DNA of 60,000 nucleotides, from NCBI GenBank assembly GCA_014529385.2, contig CM043960.1, positions 39,485,281-39,545,280 of the forward strand. The letters run 5' to 3'. The translations under genes were made by a program, and so were the position numbers. The notes under the pieces were generated by a model that saw only the letters and a program-made list of their open reading frames with translations, was not told the DNA's origin and searched no databases. This DNA is from Adiantum capillus-veneris (taxonomy: Eukaryota > Streptophyta > Polypodiopsida > Polypodiales > Pteridaceae). Shown here piece after piece: positions 21,059-34,540 of this stretch. Every line of letters starts with the position of its first letter. Position 1 is the first letter of the stretch.

Positions 21059-24000
21059 TTACTCTAATGTAGCATTGTAAGCATTGACAAGGTTCATACT
21101 ATCCTTAAGTTGTACTCCTTGCATCCATCTAGCATCTTCAAAAGGATAATTTTTGAACTTAATAAGATACCATCGGATTATCTTACCATGTCGTAGTACC
21201 TTGTCTTCATGCCGAAGGACAGCTTCGGGTTGTAGCACCTCTTCTTGGTCTTCAACTTCGGGAGGGTCTTCAATAATTGGTTCAGTTGGTGGCTCTCCTT
21301 TGTAGGGCTTAAGTAGGCTTACATGAAAGGCATTGTGTATAAGCCAATGGTTGGGCAACTTGAGTTGATAAGCCGTCTCATTGATGGGCTTCAAGATTTG
21401 GAAAGGACCATAGTATCTTTTTGCTAGTTTAGCATAATACTTTTGATGGCCCGTAGGATTTTTGCCCGACGTTTGCCTTAATCGAGCCTTAGGAAACTTG
21501 AGTAAGACCCACTCATTTTCTTTGAACATTAAGACTCTTCTATGCTTATCAGCAGCAGCTTTTTGCCTTTGTTGAGAGATGGCTATAGCCTCCCTAATCT
21601 TTTGAAAAGATTCTTGTAGGTCACGGCTATACTCATCGGCAGCAAAGATCTTCCCATGTACTTTGAGTAGCAAGGGACTTTTAGGTCTTCCCTCTATGAT
21701 CTCGAAAGGTGCTTTCCCCGTAGAAGTATGGACAGTATTATTGTAGGCATACTCTACTAGAGGTAAATACTTTTCCCATTGTGAGCGTTGATCTACTTCG
21801 GTAACATAAGTCTTGAGTAGATCGAGTATCGTAAGATTGGCTATCTCACTTTGGCCATCCGTTTGTGGGTGATAGGCCGAAGAGAAATTCAATCGTGTTC
21901 CTAGATTTTCAAAGAGACCTTTCTAGAAATTACTGGTCATTCTAGGATCTCTATCTGACACGATGGATGTGGGTAATCCATGGTGCTTGAAAATCTGAGA
22001 TATGAAGAGAGTTGCCATTTGATGTGCCTTAATAGTCTTTTTGACAGGAATAAAATGTGCTTGCTTGCTAAACCTGTCGACTATTGTCCATATTCCTGTA
22101 TTCCCATGGATAGACTTGGGTAATCCAAAGATGAAATCCATGGATATACTCTCCCATGGTGAATTTGGAATAGGCAATGGCTGGAGTAATCCAGGTTGCT
22201 TCCCTCTATCATACTTGGTCTTGTGACATACTACACATTTTGAAACATACTCTTGTATGTCCACTTTCATGGTAGGCCAATAGAAATACGTCTCTACTCC
22301 TCGGAGAGTAGGTTGAATACCTCTATGCCCTGCATATGGAGGAGCATGGGATTCATACATAACCTTCTCACGAAGGGAATGGGTAACACATAGCCTATTG
22401 CCGTGGAGAAGATAACCATCCTGCAAGGTGAATGGTTCCTCTTTCTTCCCCAAAGCAAGGGCTGACATTATGTCTCTAAAGTCAGGGTCAGTAGCATACT
22501 CATCTATCATAGAGGATAGATCATTGTGAGTAGCTATAGACACCACATTAACTTTTGGTCGTCGTGAAAGTGCATCGGAAACTTGATTGTGCGTACCAGC
22601 TATGTGAGCAATATGGAAATTAAATTGCGAAAGAAAATTTGCCCACCTCATTTATTTGTCCGAAAGCTTGGTTTGCGTCATGAAATACTTGAGACTTTGG
22701 TGGTCGGTTCGTAGGATAAATGGAGTCCCCAATAGGTAGTGCTTCCATGTGTCTAGGGCATGTAGAACAGCTAAAAGCTCTTTCTCATAAATGCCCAAGA
22801 CTCGTTCATCACTATTGAGCCTTCGGCTCTCATATGCTATGGCATGTCCTTCTTGAAGCAAAACCGCTCCAAGGCAATCACCACAAGCATCACATTGGAC
22901 CTCAAATGGCTTTGAGAGATCCGGAAGCACGAGGACTGGTTGGGAAGTAATCTTCTCTTTGAGTTTTTCAAAAGCATTTTGCTCCTTAGCAGTCCATACA
23001 AACTTAACGTTCTTCTTTGTTAAGTCGTGTAGTGGTCCTGCTACTTGAGAGAATTTTGCTATGAAGCGTCTATAGTATGCACACATACCAATAAAGCTTC
23101 TTAGCTCATGTAGATTCCTTGGGTTAGGCCATGATTTTATTACCTCTAACTTTGATGGATCCATACGAATACCATCGTGAGAGATAATATGACCTAGATA
23201 TTGAATCTCTTGAAGGAAAAATTCACTTTTCTTTTGGTTGAGAAAAAGTTTGTTCTCCCTCAAGGCTTGAAAAATCACTTGGAGATGTTGCTTATGTTCC
23301 TCCAAAGACTTGGAGTAGATGATGATATCATCAAAGAACACTCCAGTGAATTTACGATATGGTCTAAAAATTTTCTCCATGAGACGATTGAAAGTAGCTG
23401 GTGCATTAGTCAAGCCAAAAGGCATGACTAGATATTCATAAAGACCAAATGTTGTGCGAAACGCGGTCTTTAGGATATCTTCATCCACTATCCTTATTTG
23501 ATGATAGCCACTCTTAAGTTCAATCCTACTAAAGTAGGTAGAGCCTTGTAGCTTATCAAACAGATCTTCTACCCGAGGCACGGGAAATCTGTTTTTGATA
23601 GTGATATGGTTTAGTGCTCGATAGTCCACACACATACGGTATGTACCATCTTTCTTTTGCACTAAAAGGACTGGAGAACAAAAGGGAGAGGAACTAGGCC
23701 TCACCATCCCTTTGTCTACCAATTCCTGTACTTGCTTCATAATCTCCTCTTGTTGAGCTTGTGAGACTCGATAAGTAGGTTTGTTAGGCGGTGAGCTTCC
23801 TGGAAGGAGCTCAATACGATGGTTATCATCCCCTTGTTTTGGAGGTAGGTCCATAGGGATATCATCGATGAACACATCTTGGAATCCTTTTAGAAAAGTA
23901 GACAAGTCTAACTCTTCTTGATTCCTATCATTTTCATTTGATAAAACATTCTTAGCTTTTAGAGACTCTTTGACATAAATCATGTACGCAGAAACTGAGC

Positions 24001-25849
24001 TCTTCATTGATTTATCAAAAGAAAGAGGATTTACAAGTGGAATAGTGCGACCACGCTCACTAGCATCTATATACATGTTCTTACCCCTGTAGGTGAAGTA
24101 AATTCTCCTTTCAGGGAACTTCATGTTGGCAGCCATGCGATCAAACCATGGTGCCCCTAGGATAACATCCTGATGTTGGAGAGGAGAGATGAAGAAGTCT
24201 TCTTTGTCGACATAGCTTTGGACATGAAGCCTCAACTTCACAATCAAGGGAGTAATGGAGGCTTGTTGTCCCTTGAAAGTTGCATCAGCTGTTACTATAT
24301 CTCCCATCTCAAAAGCTTGAATGCCCAACTTGGTGGCCAACTCTATTGATATGAAGTTGAGAGTAGAGCCTGGGTCAAACAAGATGAAGGCATCATGCTC
24401 TCTTACCTTTCCCCACGCATAGGAAAGTGATGATCCTTTGCAATGAGCATCCTCTTTTGGAGCTTCGATGGTGGAAGCCCTAGGAGTCTCATTGCGAGTA
24501 TTCTTCTTGGGGCAAGAACGATAGCCATGTCCTTGCTCCCCACACTTGAAACACTTATGGTCCTTGCGAAAAGCTTCAAGCTCTTCAGAAGAGAGTTTTT
24601 TTTTACCTTTGTAAACTCCCTTCTCCTTGGACCGATTGTTGTTGTTGTTATTGTTGTTGTTGGAAGTGCCTTGGGAATTATTTTGAGCATTGGATTTCCC
24701 CTTTGCATCATTTTTATCTTTGTTTTCCATGGGCTTGACTTTACCTCTAGCCCCTTGATGGAAATTGATGCGTGAAGTAACCATGGTGTGGTGGATTACT
24801 TCAGTAACAGTACCGGGCCGTTGAGAGATGATGTATTCGGCCATCTCTTCAGGTAATCCCGCACAGAATTGTTGTCTTTGCTCGGCAAAGTCTATCTTTT
24901 GAAAGACAGTAGCTTTGAGATGTAAATCCCAAAACTTGTCTACATACTTGTTGATAGACTCATGAGAGAGAAGCTTCAAGCCGCGCCATTCGGTAAGAAC
25001 TTTATCTTTAGTATCACTTGGAAGAAATTGCTTCATGATGGAAACTCGTAGAGTTTTCCATGTCTTTGGGGCTTCTCCATTGCCACGAAGGCTAGCCCAC
25101 CATTGACGAGCTGATTTTTGGAAGTGCATAGCTACATGGCGTAGCTTGGAGGACTCGGTGAAGCCCTCGTCCCCAAAGGCCGCATCAAATTGCTGGATGA
25201 AGGCCAACACTTTGTCAGTAGCACCAAAGGTGCCATCATAGGTGAGAAAAGAGATACTCTTTCCTCCCTCCTTGAACTTCTTTAGCTTTCGTGACCTTCG
25301 CCATGCAGGAAATGATTTGCGATGTCCTCCCCTCTTGTATTCTCTAGGAGAATAGCCATAACTTTCATCGGAAGAGGAGGAAGGTGAAGAAGAAGGAGAA
25401 GAGGGTGACCTCTTCCTAGCCCTTTTCTTCCTTTGTTTCCTCTCTTGCCTTTCAGAGTGATGAGGAGAAGGACTATGGGTTGCTCTTTTCCTCTTGGGAG
25501 GAGTAGGCGATCGTCTAGACCGCTGTCTTCGTGGAGCCACATCTTCAGAAGAACTTAGACTGTCATTGCTTTCTTTCTCTTTGGATTCCTCCTCTCGAAT
25601 GGGAGAGAGTCTTCTTTTGGGGGTCTCTTCAAGAGGCCTCCTAAGCTCTCTCTCCTCTGGGAGAGGAAGGGAAATTCCATAAGCACGAAGTTGTTGAGTA
25701 ACTTCGGCTTGCAAAACAGGGTTGCCCATAGCTTGTTGCAACCTAGTGACGAGATAATTCACAAACATGGGAGCATCATCATTAGCACCTTCATGTGCAC
25801 AATCAAAGCTATCAATGTTCATTCTACTCTCTTGATTATTGTCAGCCAT
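21059..25849 (-). pseudogene. gag-pol: Chromovirus gag-pol polyprotein with two in-frame stops
   Basis: One continuous frame of 1,597 codons including the stop, starting at ATG 25849 (M-A-D-N-N-Q, strong context AACATGGCT) and interrupted by TAA at 22652-22654 and TAG at 21923-21925. Domains in order: an Arg/Ser-rich stretch (residues ~80-190); Gag (~200-330, with A-R-Q-W-W and F-L-P-S); CCHC knuckle C-F-K-C...H...C (~435); protease F-D-P-G-S-T (~495, Pro in place of the usual Ser/Thr); reverse transcriptase with V-D-Y-R-A-L and F-F-D-D (~840); RNase H starting Q-C-D-A-C-G; integrase H2C2 zinc-binding (Y-A-G-H-R-G, C-V-V-C-H) and core D...D...E (S-M-D-F, S-D-R-D-P, D-G-Q-S-E); and a C-terminal chromodomain-like segment (I-I-R-W-Y-L-I-K-F-K-N-Y, E-D-A-R-W, about 21190-21120). 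Both stops lie late, so a truncated Gag-PR-RT could still be read. Confidence 0.95.
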
Positions 25850-26250
25850 GTTAACAAAATTTATGTTTATACTTAGTGTATGCTTTGGCAATACAAAACC
25901 TTAGTTGCCACTCCTCTTAGCCTTTGAAAATCGGCTCTTAAGTATCTACACCCACGGCTCAAAGTGGTTAATTATAGAGAGTAGAGGAGTAGGTCTAACA
26001 TAGCAGAGTTGCCAAGGGCTAGCTCCTTTCGGACTTCTTATGGCTCAATAATGGTAAAGCCGTAGGCAAGTCTAAAATGACTCCATTATTAAGTCCAAAG
26101 CTCCCAAGGTGTGCACCATCCCCCACATAGTGGACTTAACAAAACCGATATTAGATCCCAGTTCCACTTACTCTATTATAATTAACAAAATCAACCATTT
26201 ATAGGCTACTTAAGGACCTCTCTTCTTAAGCAAGAAAAGAGAAACCAAAT
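25850..26250 (-). other. 5' leader of the chromovirus
   Basis: Untranslated stretch between the PBS and the gag ATG, about 400 bp. No other coding sequence is recognised. Confidence 0.6.
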
Positions 26251-26262
26251 GCTCTGATACCA
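26251..26262 (-). other. Primer-binding site, tRNA-iMet
   Basis: Minus-strand TGGTATCAGAGC, one base from the CA end of the 5' LTR at 26264. Confidence 0.9.
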
Positions 26263-26263
26263 A

Positions 26264-27270
26264 TGTAATGGAATTTGCCTATTCAATTTGAGAGTAGCGG
26301 AATTTAATGAGAGTACTTTCAAGAAATGATTTTGTGAGCATAGCGGTTTGACATAATTGAAGATAGCAACATAATCATAGCAATTAGTTAACTTGGCATA
26401 GACAATACTTTTGCAAGAGAGAATTTAGAGAACATGACAATAGTTGAGGACCGGATTTATGTGGAGCCGGTCCCCCCTCCAATAGGCATTTGTATTATGA
26501 TTTCTCCCATAAAGAGAGACTTGTTACAATACATTCTTTGTGTTCCTTGTGACCTAGGTGAAGCAATGAAGATGGAAAGCTTCATGCATCACCATCATAG
26601 CATAACCTAAACTTGAAGAAAGCTTTAACTATACCAAGCCTCAGTCCCAAGACCTCAAACACCTTCGAAGGTGGAGAGAGCTAGCAGGGAATGAGGGTAG
26701 GGAAGAGGAAGAAGAAACATTTCATACGAGAAAGAGCTAGTTCCTCACTTATCATAACTCTTGTGCTAGCATAGTAATGAAGAAGAAATAGATGGCAAGC
26801 TCAAGCATTGAAGCATGGCTCTTGGATGGATTTGCACTCCATAGCCAAGAGTGTTTGTGTAGGCTCTCAACCTCTACTTGCTTGGAGAAGGAGAGGGAGC
26901 TCTTGCACTTTGCATAGTACACAATGAGAGTGTTTGTGAGTGTGTGTGGGTGAGTATACCCCCTAAGCACCCCCCTAGCTTGCTTGGGTCGACCCCCCCT
27001 TGTAGCTCATGCTTGAAGCTCATTGGACCCCTCCAGGCCTAGCCAATCACAAGCAAGAGCCATTACAAGCAACAGGGGTAGCCTTGGGACAAGTGTCCCC
27101 CTTTCCCCTTTGAGAGAGAGGACTTGATAAATGCAAAATCAATTAATTAAATATCCTAAATTATCATTGGACCCCTTGGGTGGCCAACCAATAGGCTTCA
27201 GGCACACCATGAGGGCAACATGAGGAGGAACTTGACAAGTGTCCTTGCTGCCTCTTCAAGCTGGGGCTTC

Positions 27271-27360
<90 letters not shown>

Positions 27361-27928
27361 CTCTCTCATCCCCCCCCCCTTGTAGGCTCGCCCCCCTCCT
27401 TGTAGGGATATTTTTGACTTTGGAAGAGCAAGCCCCTTAGTCATCAAGCATGACTAAGCACTTGAAGTAGGGGGTGTTCCCACAAGCATCTCAGGCAAGC
27501 TTCTCAAGGCACCTCAAGCACCTGAATCATGCACCAAGTCAAGCACCTCAAGCATGGAGCCAGTCAAGCACCTCAAGCATCTTAATCAAGCATCTTAATC
27601 AAGCACCTCAAGCACGACAAGCACCTCGAGCTTGGGCCGAGTTCCCACCTCAAGCTCAGCCCTAGCTTACCTAAGGTCAAAGGACTTTTACACACATTAT
27701 TGGAGGTCTTCAATGAAGCTAACCCTAAGGTCTTATGCTCCATTGGTTAGCCTTGCTCTTGATAGACCATCTCCCATTTGGGTCCCTTTACTATTGGCCC
27801 CGTGTTGAGATAAATCTATAAGCACATATCTATATCTTAACACTTGTTCCCGTTTATTCTCCCACATTAAGTGATCAATTTAATATGAGAAAATCATTTG
27901 GGTTGGTTAGATATTAGATTTTATGACA
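26264..27928 (-). repeat. 5' LTR of the chromovirus
   Basis: 1,665 bp, nearly identical to the LTR at 19008-20698. It is 26 bp shorter mainly because of one missing minisatellite unit and a shorter C run (about nine bases instead of fourteen). Confidence 0.95.
27273..27359. repeat. (GT)n microsatellite in the 5' LTR
   Basis: About 43 GT units, the counterpart of the array at 20020-20106. Confidence 0.95.
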
Positions 27929-27933
27929 AACTG
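27929..27933. repeat. Target-site duplication AACTG, right copy
   Basis: Direct copy of 19003-19007; removing one copy and the element rejoins the RNase H region of the older gypsy element, apart from a nearby frame change. Confidence 0.9.
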
Positions 27934-30450
27934 ATTTGCAAGGAGACAATGGCAAAACTTCTTAACAGCATATATCATCCCTAGCCCTTCTCTTTCAGTG
28001 ATACTGTAGTTCTTTTCAGCACTGTTAAGTTGTTTGTTGGCATAATAGACTAGGAATTCCATATTTCCTTCTCCTGACTGAGCCAAGGTGTATCCTATAG
28101 CAAATGTAAAGCATCAATATGAACATGAAAGATCTTTTTCCAATCTAATGCCTTTAATACTGTAGCGGATATGAGTGTTCTCTTTAACTTTTGAAATGAC
28201 TCCTCACACTCCTCTGTCCATTCAAAGACTACTATAAGTCTATATAGGGGTTGAGTAATGACTGCATACATGTGTATAAACCTCCTTTAATAACCACAGT
28301 GTCCCATAAATCATTGTATATGCCTTGTGTTGTTTGGTCTAGGCATCTATACAATCACTTTTATCTTATCTAAATCCGTAGATATGCCTTTTTCTGAGAT
28401 GATATATCCCAGGATTCTGCCTTGTTTAAACATGAATACGCACTTCTCTAGGTTAAGGCAAATCCTATACGTCCTGCACTTCTCGAATACTTTTATGAGG
28501 TGTTCCGTACGTTCACCCTCAAGAGAGAGTGTACACATAGATCATCCATATAAATTTTCAAGAATATCCTCAAGTATTCTTTAAAAGCATGTTCCATTAA
28601 TCTCTAGAATGTTACCGTGGCATTAGTCAATCCAAAGGGCATGACTCTATACGCATATATACCCCATTCTGTGGAAAATGTCATCTTATATTGATCTTCT
28701 GGAGCAATTGCAAGCTGGTTGTATCCAGAGAATCCATCTAAGAAGAAATATGCTTGCTTACCTGCCACTCATACGAGAACATGGTCAGTAATAGGTAAGG
28801 GATAATTGTCCCTTATTGTGGTGGCATTAACCCTCTTTAGATTGACACACACTCGAAGCTTATTATTCTTCTTAGGCACTACCACAATTGGAGATACCCA
28901 GTCGGTGTGTTCTATCTCGTAGATGAACTCAGCTTCCTTCAGTTTATCAATCTCTTCCTTGATGTGCTTAGCAAATGTATCATTATATGTGTACGATCTT
29001 TGTCGGGTAGGCTTTGCATCAAGTTTTAATGGAATCATGTGTTGGCATATTATTTGATCTACTCCCTTTAGGTCTTTATATGACCAAGAAAAAACGTCCT
29101 TATACTCCTTGAGAATACTTACGAGCTTCTCTTCTTCTTTTATACTTGGATCAGTTGCTATATAGACTGGCCTTAGCTCTTCTCCTAGTTCTGCCAAGCC
29201 TATCTTCTTTGTATGCTCTGGCCCATCATATGAATCCTTGTCCTTTCGCTCTCGTATGGGATGTGTCATCACTACCTTTCAATCTTGGATAGTGAATTTT
29301 TTGTAGTGGGAGGACACTCGTTTTGTCGTCATTTTCTTACCCTCTTTGTCACCAATCTCTATTTTCGTAGTCCACACTTCCCTCAAAGTTTTATTAATCT
29401 CTCCGTACTTTTTGTTTCTCTCAACCTTGGTCCATTTAATTTCTCCAAACTTGTCTAGTCTTGGTTCTTTTCTTGGGTTTTGTTTTAGTTTCCGACTTTT
29501 GAGTTTGTTTTCTCAGGTTCTTATGTTGTCTCATGTCTTTGGATCCCGAGCTCTAGAGAATCTCCCTAAAACTTTGTCTTTAACACAATCTTTAGCATTT
29601 GCAAACATCAAAAATTGTGTTTTACCTCTTATCTTAGGCATCGGATTCTCTCTAGCCCTGTGCTCAGCTCCCTTGATCTTATAGCATTGTTGACGTCTAG
29701 GTTTTAGATTTGGATAGTCGTAGAACCTAACATCTGCTATTGTTTCCTCTTGTTCACTCCGATTGTCAAAGCATTCATTATCTACGTCCTCATCTCGCTC
29801 AAGATTCTTTGGTGAGTTGTAAAACAAGTCCTCTTCATCTATTTCCATCCGTTCATCTTTTCTGGGTTGTTTAGAGACTGGTTCCTCCTCTATCCCATTT
29901 ACCACATTAACCATATAGTATGGAACCATGTCATAACCATCTTTGTCGCAAAACTTTGTCGTGGGACCATCCGAAATACCATACACATTTAGGGTTGCTA
30001 GAATATGTGTCCATTCTAAAGGTTCTAGAGTTTCTTCAAGGAAAGGTTCAAGAATGTATTCCTTAACTTCAGTCAACCTTTCTAGAATACGCTCTTCTCG
30101 TTTTAAGCTTCCGCATTGAGATGCTTCACACATCCATAGCTCCTTTGGCTTACCTAATCAAGTTGGAAGCTCAAATCCTGCTAGTGTAGATACTATGGGA
30201 AGCATAGTATTGCCATCCTTGCCTTCACAATACTCCCCTACCTTGTTTCAAGATATTGCTCGCATGTTTAACTGAGGCTTTTCTAGCTCTGGGATTCGTT
30301 CTTTTATCTGTGAAGTTGGATCCTTTACACCAAAATTTTCTAAGCATTTTTCGACTATTGCCCACATGTTTTGTATTTGAAGAAGCTCTACTAGCATAAT
30401 GGCGCAAGTCACAGATGCAAACAATATGTCTATCAATCCTTTAGAGTCCA
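27934..30450 (-). pseudogene. Old Ty3/gypsy pol, reverse transcriptase to RNase H start
   Basis: Upstream half of the decayed gypsy element. In element order: a region with no named domain but long open frames (30450-29530, acidic, with P-L-E-W-T-H-I-L-A-T-L); the RT N-terminus (29270-28770, with V-F-S-W-S-Y, V-S-P-I-V-V-V-P-K-K and R-V-C-V-N); RT with P-F-G-L-T-N-A and the catalytic Y-M-D-D (near 28540); connection (L-G-Y-I-I-S-E-K-G-I near 28400, F-E-W-T near 28215); and the RNase H start ending in C-L-L-A-N-Q-F right at the insertion point. The piece at 17340-19002 continues with the rest of RNase H. In-frame stops are common. Confidence 0.8.
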
Positions 30451-33400
30451 TCACCTTTTTTAGGAGAGTCTTTGTGATGGTACTGCCTTCACATCAGACT
30501 TTGTTTCATACTCTTCCATGTGCTCTGATTGTGATCAATATGCTCAAAACACCATGCCAACAAGTTGAAAGATTTTTCAAGATAGATGTAGCTCAAGGAC
30601 ATCCTTTAAGTAAAGAACAAGAAATTTACGTTGACAAGAGGAATGAAGTTCGTGACAAGTCAAGTCAATGGCTTATGGAGCATCATATTATATTCATGTT
30701 GCTCTCATCTCCTTAGCAAATATCACAGTCATGGTGATCTCTACAAGTGCAAAGTGCCTTGGAGAAGCTCATTTGTTGTATCGTGTGATAAAATCTCTAG
30801 TTGTTGGATATTTGCAAAATAAAACAGTTAACAAGCTGTAGAGCATTTTAAACAATTGTAGGTCAATAATACCCTTAAAGTTAAGAACAAGGCATAAAAT
30901 GAGCTTGGATTTAGTGGATGCATTGATGGGGTATTTACTTGTGTAAGGATGAAATGCATGCTCAAAGAGCTTGTATTGATGCCAAACTAGAACATATTTC
31001 CAAAAAAAATCACAACGTGGGTACTCTGGTTTGTATAAGCTCTCATTAAACTAAACTTTTCAATTGTTTGCTTCAATATCTTGCATCCTAACTTAAAACA
31101 CACCTCGCTTTTCTTGCAAAATTGCCTTGATCACTATGCACACTTCCAAGGCTCTCCCATGCATGAATGCATATGAAAGGATGTGTGCAAGCTATATTTG
31201 TTCAAAGAAAATCCGAGCTACTTGGAAAGGCATTCCTACAAAAAAAAAGGTCAAAAATTCCTATATTGACCATGATCTCACAAAATCCTATGTTAGTACA
31301 AAAGCACCCAAAGTCCTCTACTAGTGTGCCTTTATAATGGGCTTCATAGTACACACTTTCTTTTCATGAAGAAGCTATGGTGTTTTCTTGAAGTATGAGC
31401 GGTGCTTGTGTTTATTGACCATAGTCTATCATATTTATCATAGAATAGTATCAAATCTATCATAGAATAGTATCACAAAGTTTTTTGAAACCTAATATAT
31501 ATTTCTAAGTACTCCCCCTAAGGTCACATCTACTCATCGCTTGACTACGCAAGCCATGGGATATGGATATGATCCCCTGGCCACGACGGTGCCATCTTCA
31601 TCAATGAGTCCCATCAAGTAAAATATCCATACTAATCCCTAACTCTAGTCTATTACTTCAGTTCTCTTGAGCCAAAATACCCACATTATGATGGCTTGAG
31701 TTTAGAATTGTGTGTAGCCTACCAAAATTTCTCATGTTTAGTAAAATTTCCTTCAGTTAGCTCTACTAATAGAGTCCAACAAAGTGCTCAAAGCTAGCCA
31801 AAAGGAATGTGTCGAGATAGTGCATGACACAAGCTTCCAATATGCAATCATCAAAATTTGATTTTCCCTCTATTTTCCCTTCTAGTTCTCAAGTCAAAAT
31901 TTGTAAGATAGCAAACATAAGGCTCCATGTGTGCCCTTGTATGGATTAGGTCTATTTGATACGATGAATTTTGTAGTTGCTTATTATTGGGCAAGTTGTG
32001 GGTTCAAATGTCACCTTTTTTTGCAAGGAAAGGTGACACTCTTTGCCATGGCCATTCAGTTGCCTCACAAAAGTGTGGAAATCTACCTCTTCATTGAATG
32101 TCATGTATAGGCCATTTATTCTCTTTGTCTATATTGCTGCTCATTGGAAAATTGTTTGGATGGTGCTTTTCTCCCACATTGTGATATTCAAAGGCAGCCT
32201 TTCTCGTTATGGTTTTTCTTGCATACTCTTTAGGGATTGGCGACACCAAAGTGGGGATCTTCATGGCCCAAGATAGTATCACACCAACTTAAGAGATGCT
32301 TCACATACCTTCAAGTATAGAGGCCTTATGTAAGGGAGCCAAAAATTGCTTAGATGGATTTTTTTCTTCTATCTCACCTAAAGGGTGTTTCACATTCTCC
32401 ATTTTAGCATCACAAATCACATATACCTTCTCAAGGTAGAAAAACACCAATAAAAAGGGTAAAGAAACGTGTCATTTTTCTCATCATAGGAAAGGATGCA
32501 ATGTAATCTTTGTGTGCTAGGATCATCTATGGCAAGAGCATCTCCTAGCCCAAATTATTGTTATCACTCACAAGAAAAGGAAGGATTGATAAATTCAATG
32601 GAAGAGGCTCACACTTGGCAAAGCAAGGTTAAATACCATTTGATGAAAAAGAGTCTTTACACACTAGCTAGAACCCTATCCCAACAAGGGAACGGGAAGA
32701 ATGCAACAACCAAAGCACCCACAATAACAAACCAAAAATTAGTAAGCTTTGGGTATAATCATCACAACACTACATGGTAATTGTCTGCACTTGATAAATG
32801 ATTGAACTATTGCACAAGAAGCATGGAAACTACCAAAGACATGCTTGGTGCAAAAGAAAAACATAGCAAAATCCATTTCAAGCTAAAAAGCATCATCACG
32901 TGACTTGTCTACATCCAATTATGAGTACAAGAAGAAGAGAAAATTCCAATCTTGATTAAAGCTCTACTAGGTGCTACCACATCATTATGGTGCTCAAGGA
33001 AAAGAACCGGAACCATGTCTTGCAAGAAGAAGAGAGAAGCTTAGACCAAAGGGAGCAAGAATTTCAGATTCTAGAGCACATGTTGCCTCTATGGACATGG
33101 AAAGGGTTGTGGATACATGATAAAGATGCGTCGAAGCCCTCACTTTCACTTCCTACACTTGCATGGAAGCCCATCCGCATATGTATTACTACAAGAACAA
33201 GAGTGGAGACAAAGACTGCAATAGGGTCAGAGACAATAGCACAGACAAGAGAGACAACAATTAAAGGCAGCAAGGATCCTTCAAGTGAATGGAAGGTCCA
33301 TATTGTAGAAGAAGCAAATCACCTTTCCTACTCTAAGGACAGTGTGTTGTAAAAGTTTTCTTTTGTACACATTTTGTATTGGGACAAATTGTCTTAGAGT

Positions 33401-34540
33401 TAGCTCCCACCTCACAAATCACATGATGATACCCAATCATAGCGCACTGTGTTGTAAGGACAACTTATCAGGACAATTGTTGGGTTAAACTTCCTCTACA
33501 TCATATTTTATGCATTCATTATCCAAAGCATAATCCAAGTATACCCATAGCCCATAACTCTCACCAAAGGCTAAAAGGCATCCCTACAATGGGTGGTCCA
33601 AATTTGCTATACACTATGTTCACTCTACCTATGTTACATGTGATTTACTCAAAGCCTCATCGTCTGTTCTACATAACATGCTCCATTGTACAAACTTTCT
33701 ATTGTAGGAAAAGCTATGGTGTTCATGATTGTGTGTGTATGTATGAATGTAATTATGATTCAACTTGCTAATGAAGATGATAGGTCCTGCAATCATGTGA
33801 GGAGCGCCAAAGATCTATCAGCACAAAGTGGACTTGCCCATATGAATCGATCTTTTTCATGCCACAAGACTATCAATACATGTTATATTATGAATAGTAT
33901 GTGTTATATTAAATGTAGTGTCAAATCACACCATTTACAAGACCATCAAGTACTACCCGTGACATTAGAAAGTTCTCCAATAAGTTGTGACAAATCTTGC
34001 ATTGGCATTACAAAGACACGACATTTCACTAGTGATGCACACATAGGGGACTGTATTAGATATTAGTAAAATTGGCAAACAAAAGATCCTTACACATGGA
34101 GAAGATCAACCGTAAATCAATGTACATAAGATTATACACTGCAAATGATGTTTGTGGATGAAGTGAAATACATAGAAAAGTTAGTAATTGTAAAAGAGGG
34201 GTGACACTTATTCCAATTACCAAGTAGAGGGATGATCCCAGGAGACGAATAGCCTAAAAGCAATGGGCAATTTAGAATCTAAGCAAGCCCATCATCACCA
34301 GACAACACAAAAGACTTCTCTTGGCTCCTGTGGCCAAATCAAGACCACCATCTTGATGCCCTCGTGCACAAACGTCATCAGGCACACTCAAACCAAAAAC
34401 AATATTTGAGGCCACTGAATTGGATTCAACAATCATTACATGCTAACGTAAAATTACACTAGGCTATACACAATTCATTCTTGTTGAAAGATATATAAAA
34501 ACCAACCAATTTTTCTGAGGTTGCTAAATGCATCGTATTT
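30451..34540. other. 4-kb interval without a recognisable gene
   Basis: Both strands were read. The longest open frames (for example 32987-33352 plus, 30399-30716 plus) show no known domain and no biased composition that would support coding. A tRNA-B-box-like GGGTTCAAATGTCACC occurs near 32005 but has no matching A box. Not assigned. Confidence 0.5.

Larger units (their letters stand above)
19008..27928 (-). mobile_element. Full-length Ty3/gypsy chromovirus nested in an older gypsy
   Basis: An 8,921-bp minus-strand element with LTRs of 1,691 bp (19008-20698) and 1,665 bp (26264-27928), TG...CA ends, a tRNA-Met PBS, a polypurine tract and a 5-bp target-site duplication. It sits inside the RNase H region of an older gypsy element whose two halves continue on either side. 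LTR differences are mainly microsatellite and poly-C length, one 18-bp minisatellite unit, and roughly ten substitutions seen by eye, so the insertion is recent. Confidence 0.95.

Noticed and set aside
28327-28584. 85-codon plus-strand open frame
   Set aside because: Antisense of the old gypsy reverse transcriptase around the Y-M-D-D motif.
32000-32020. B-box-like GGGTTCAAATGTCACC
   Set aside because: No A box at the right distance and no tail shared with the SINEs at 39826 or 40960.
32987-33352. 121-codon plus-strand open frame
   Set aside because: No recognisable domain or homology, no neighbouring gene signals; could be chance in AT-rich DNA.
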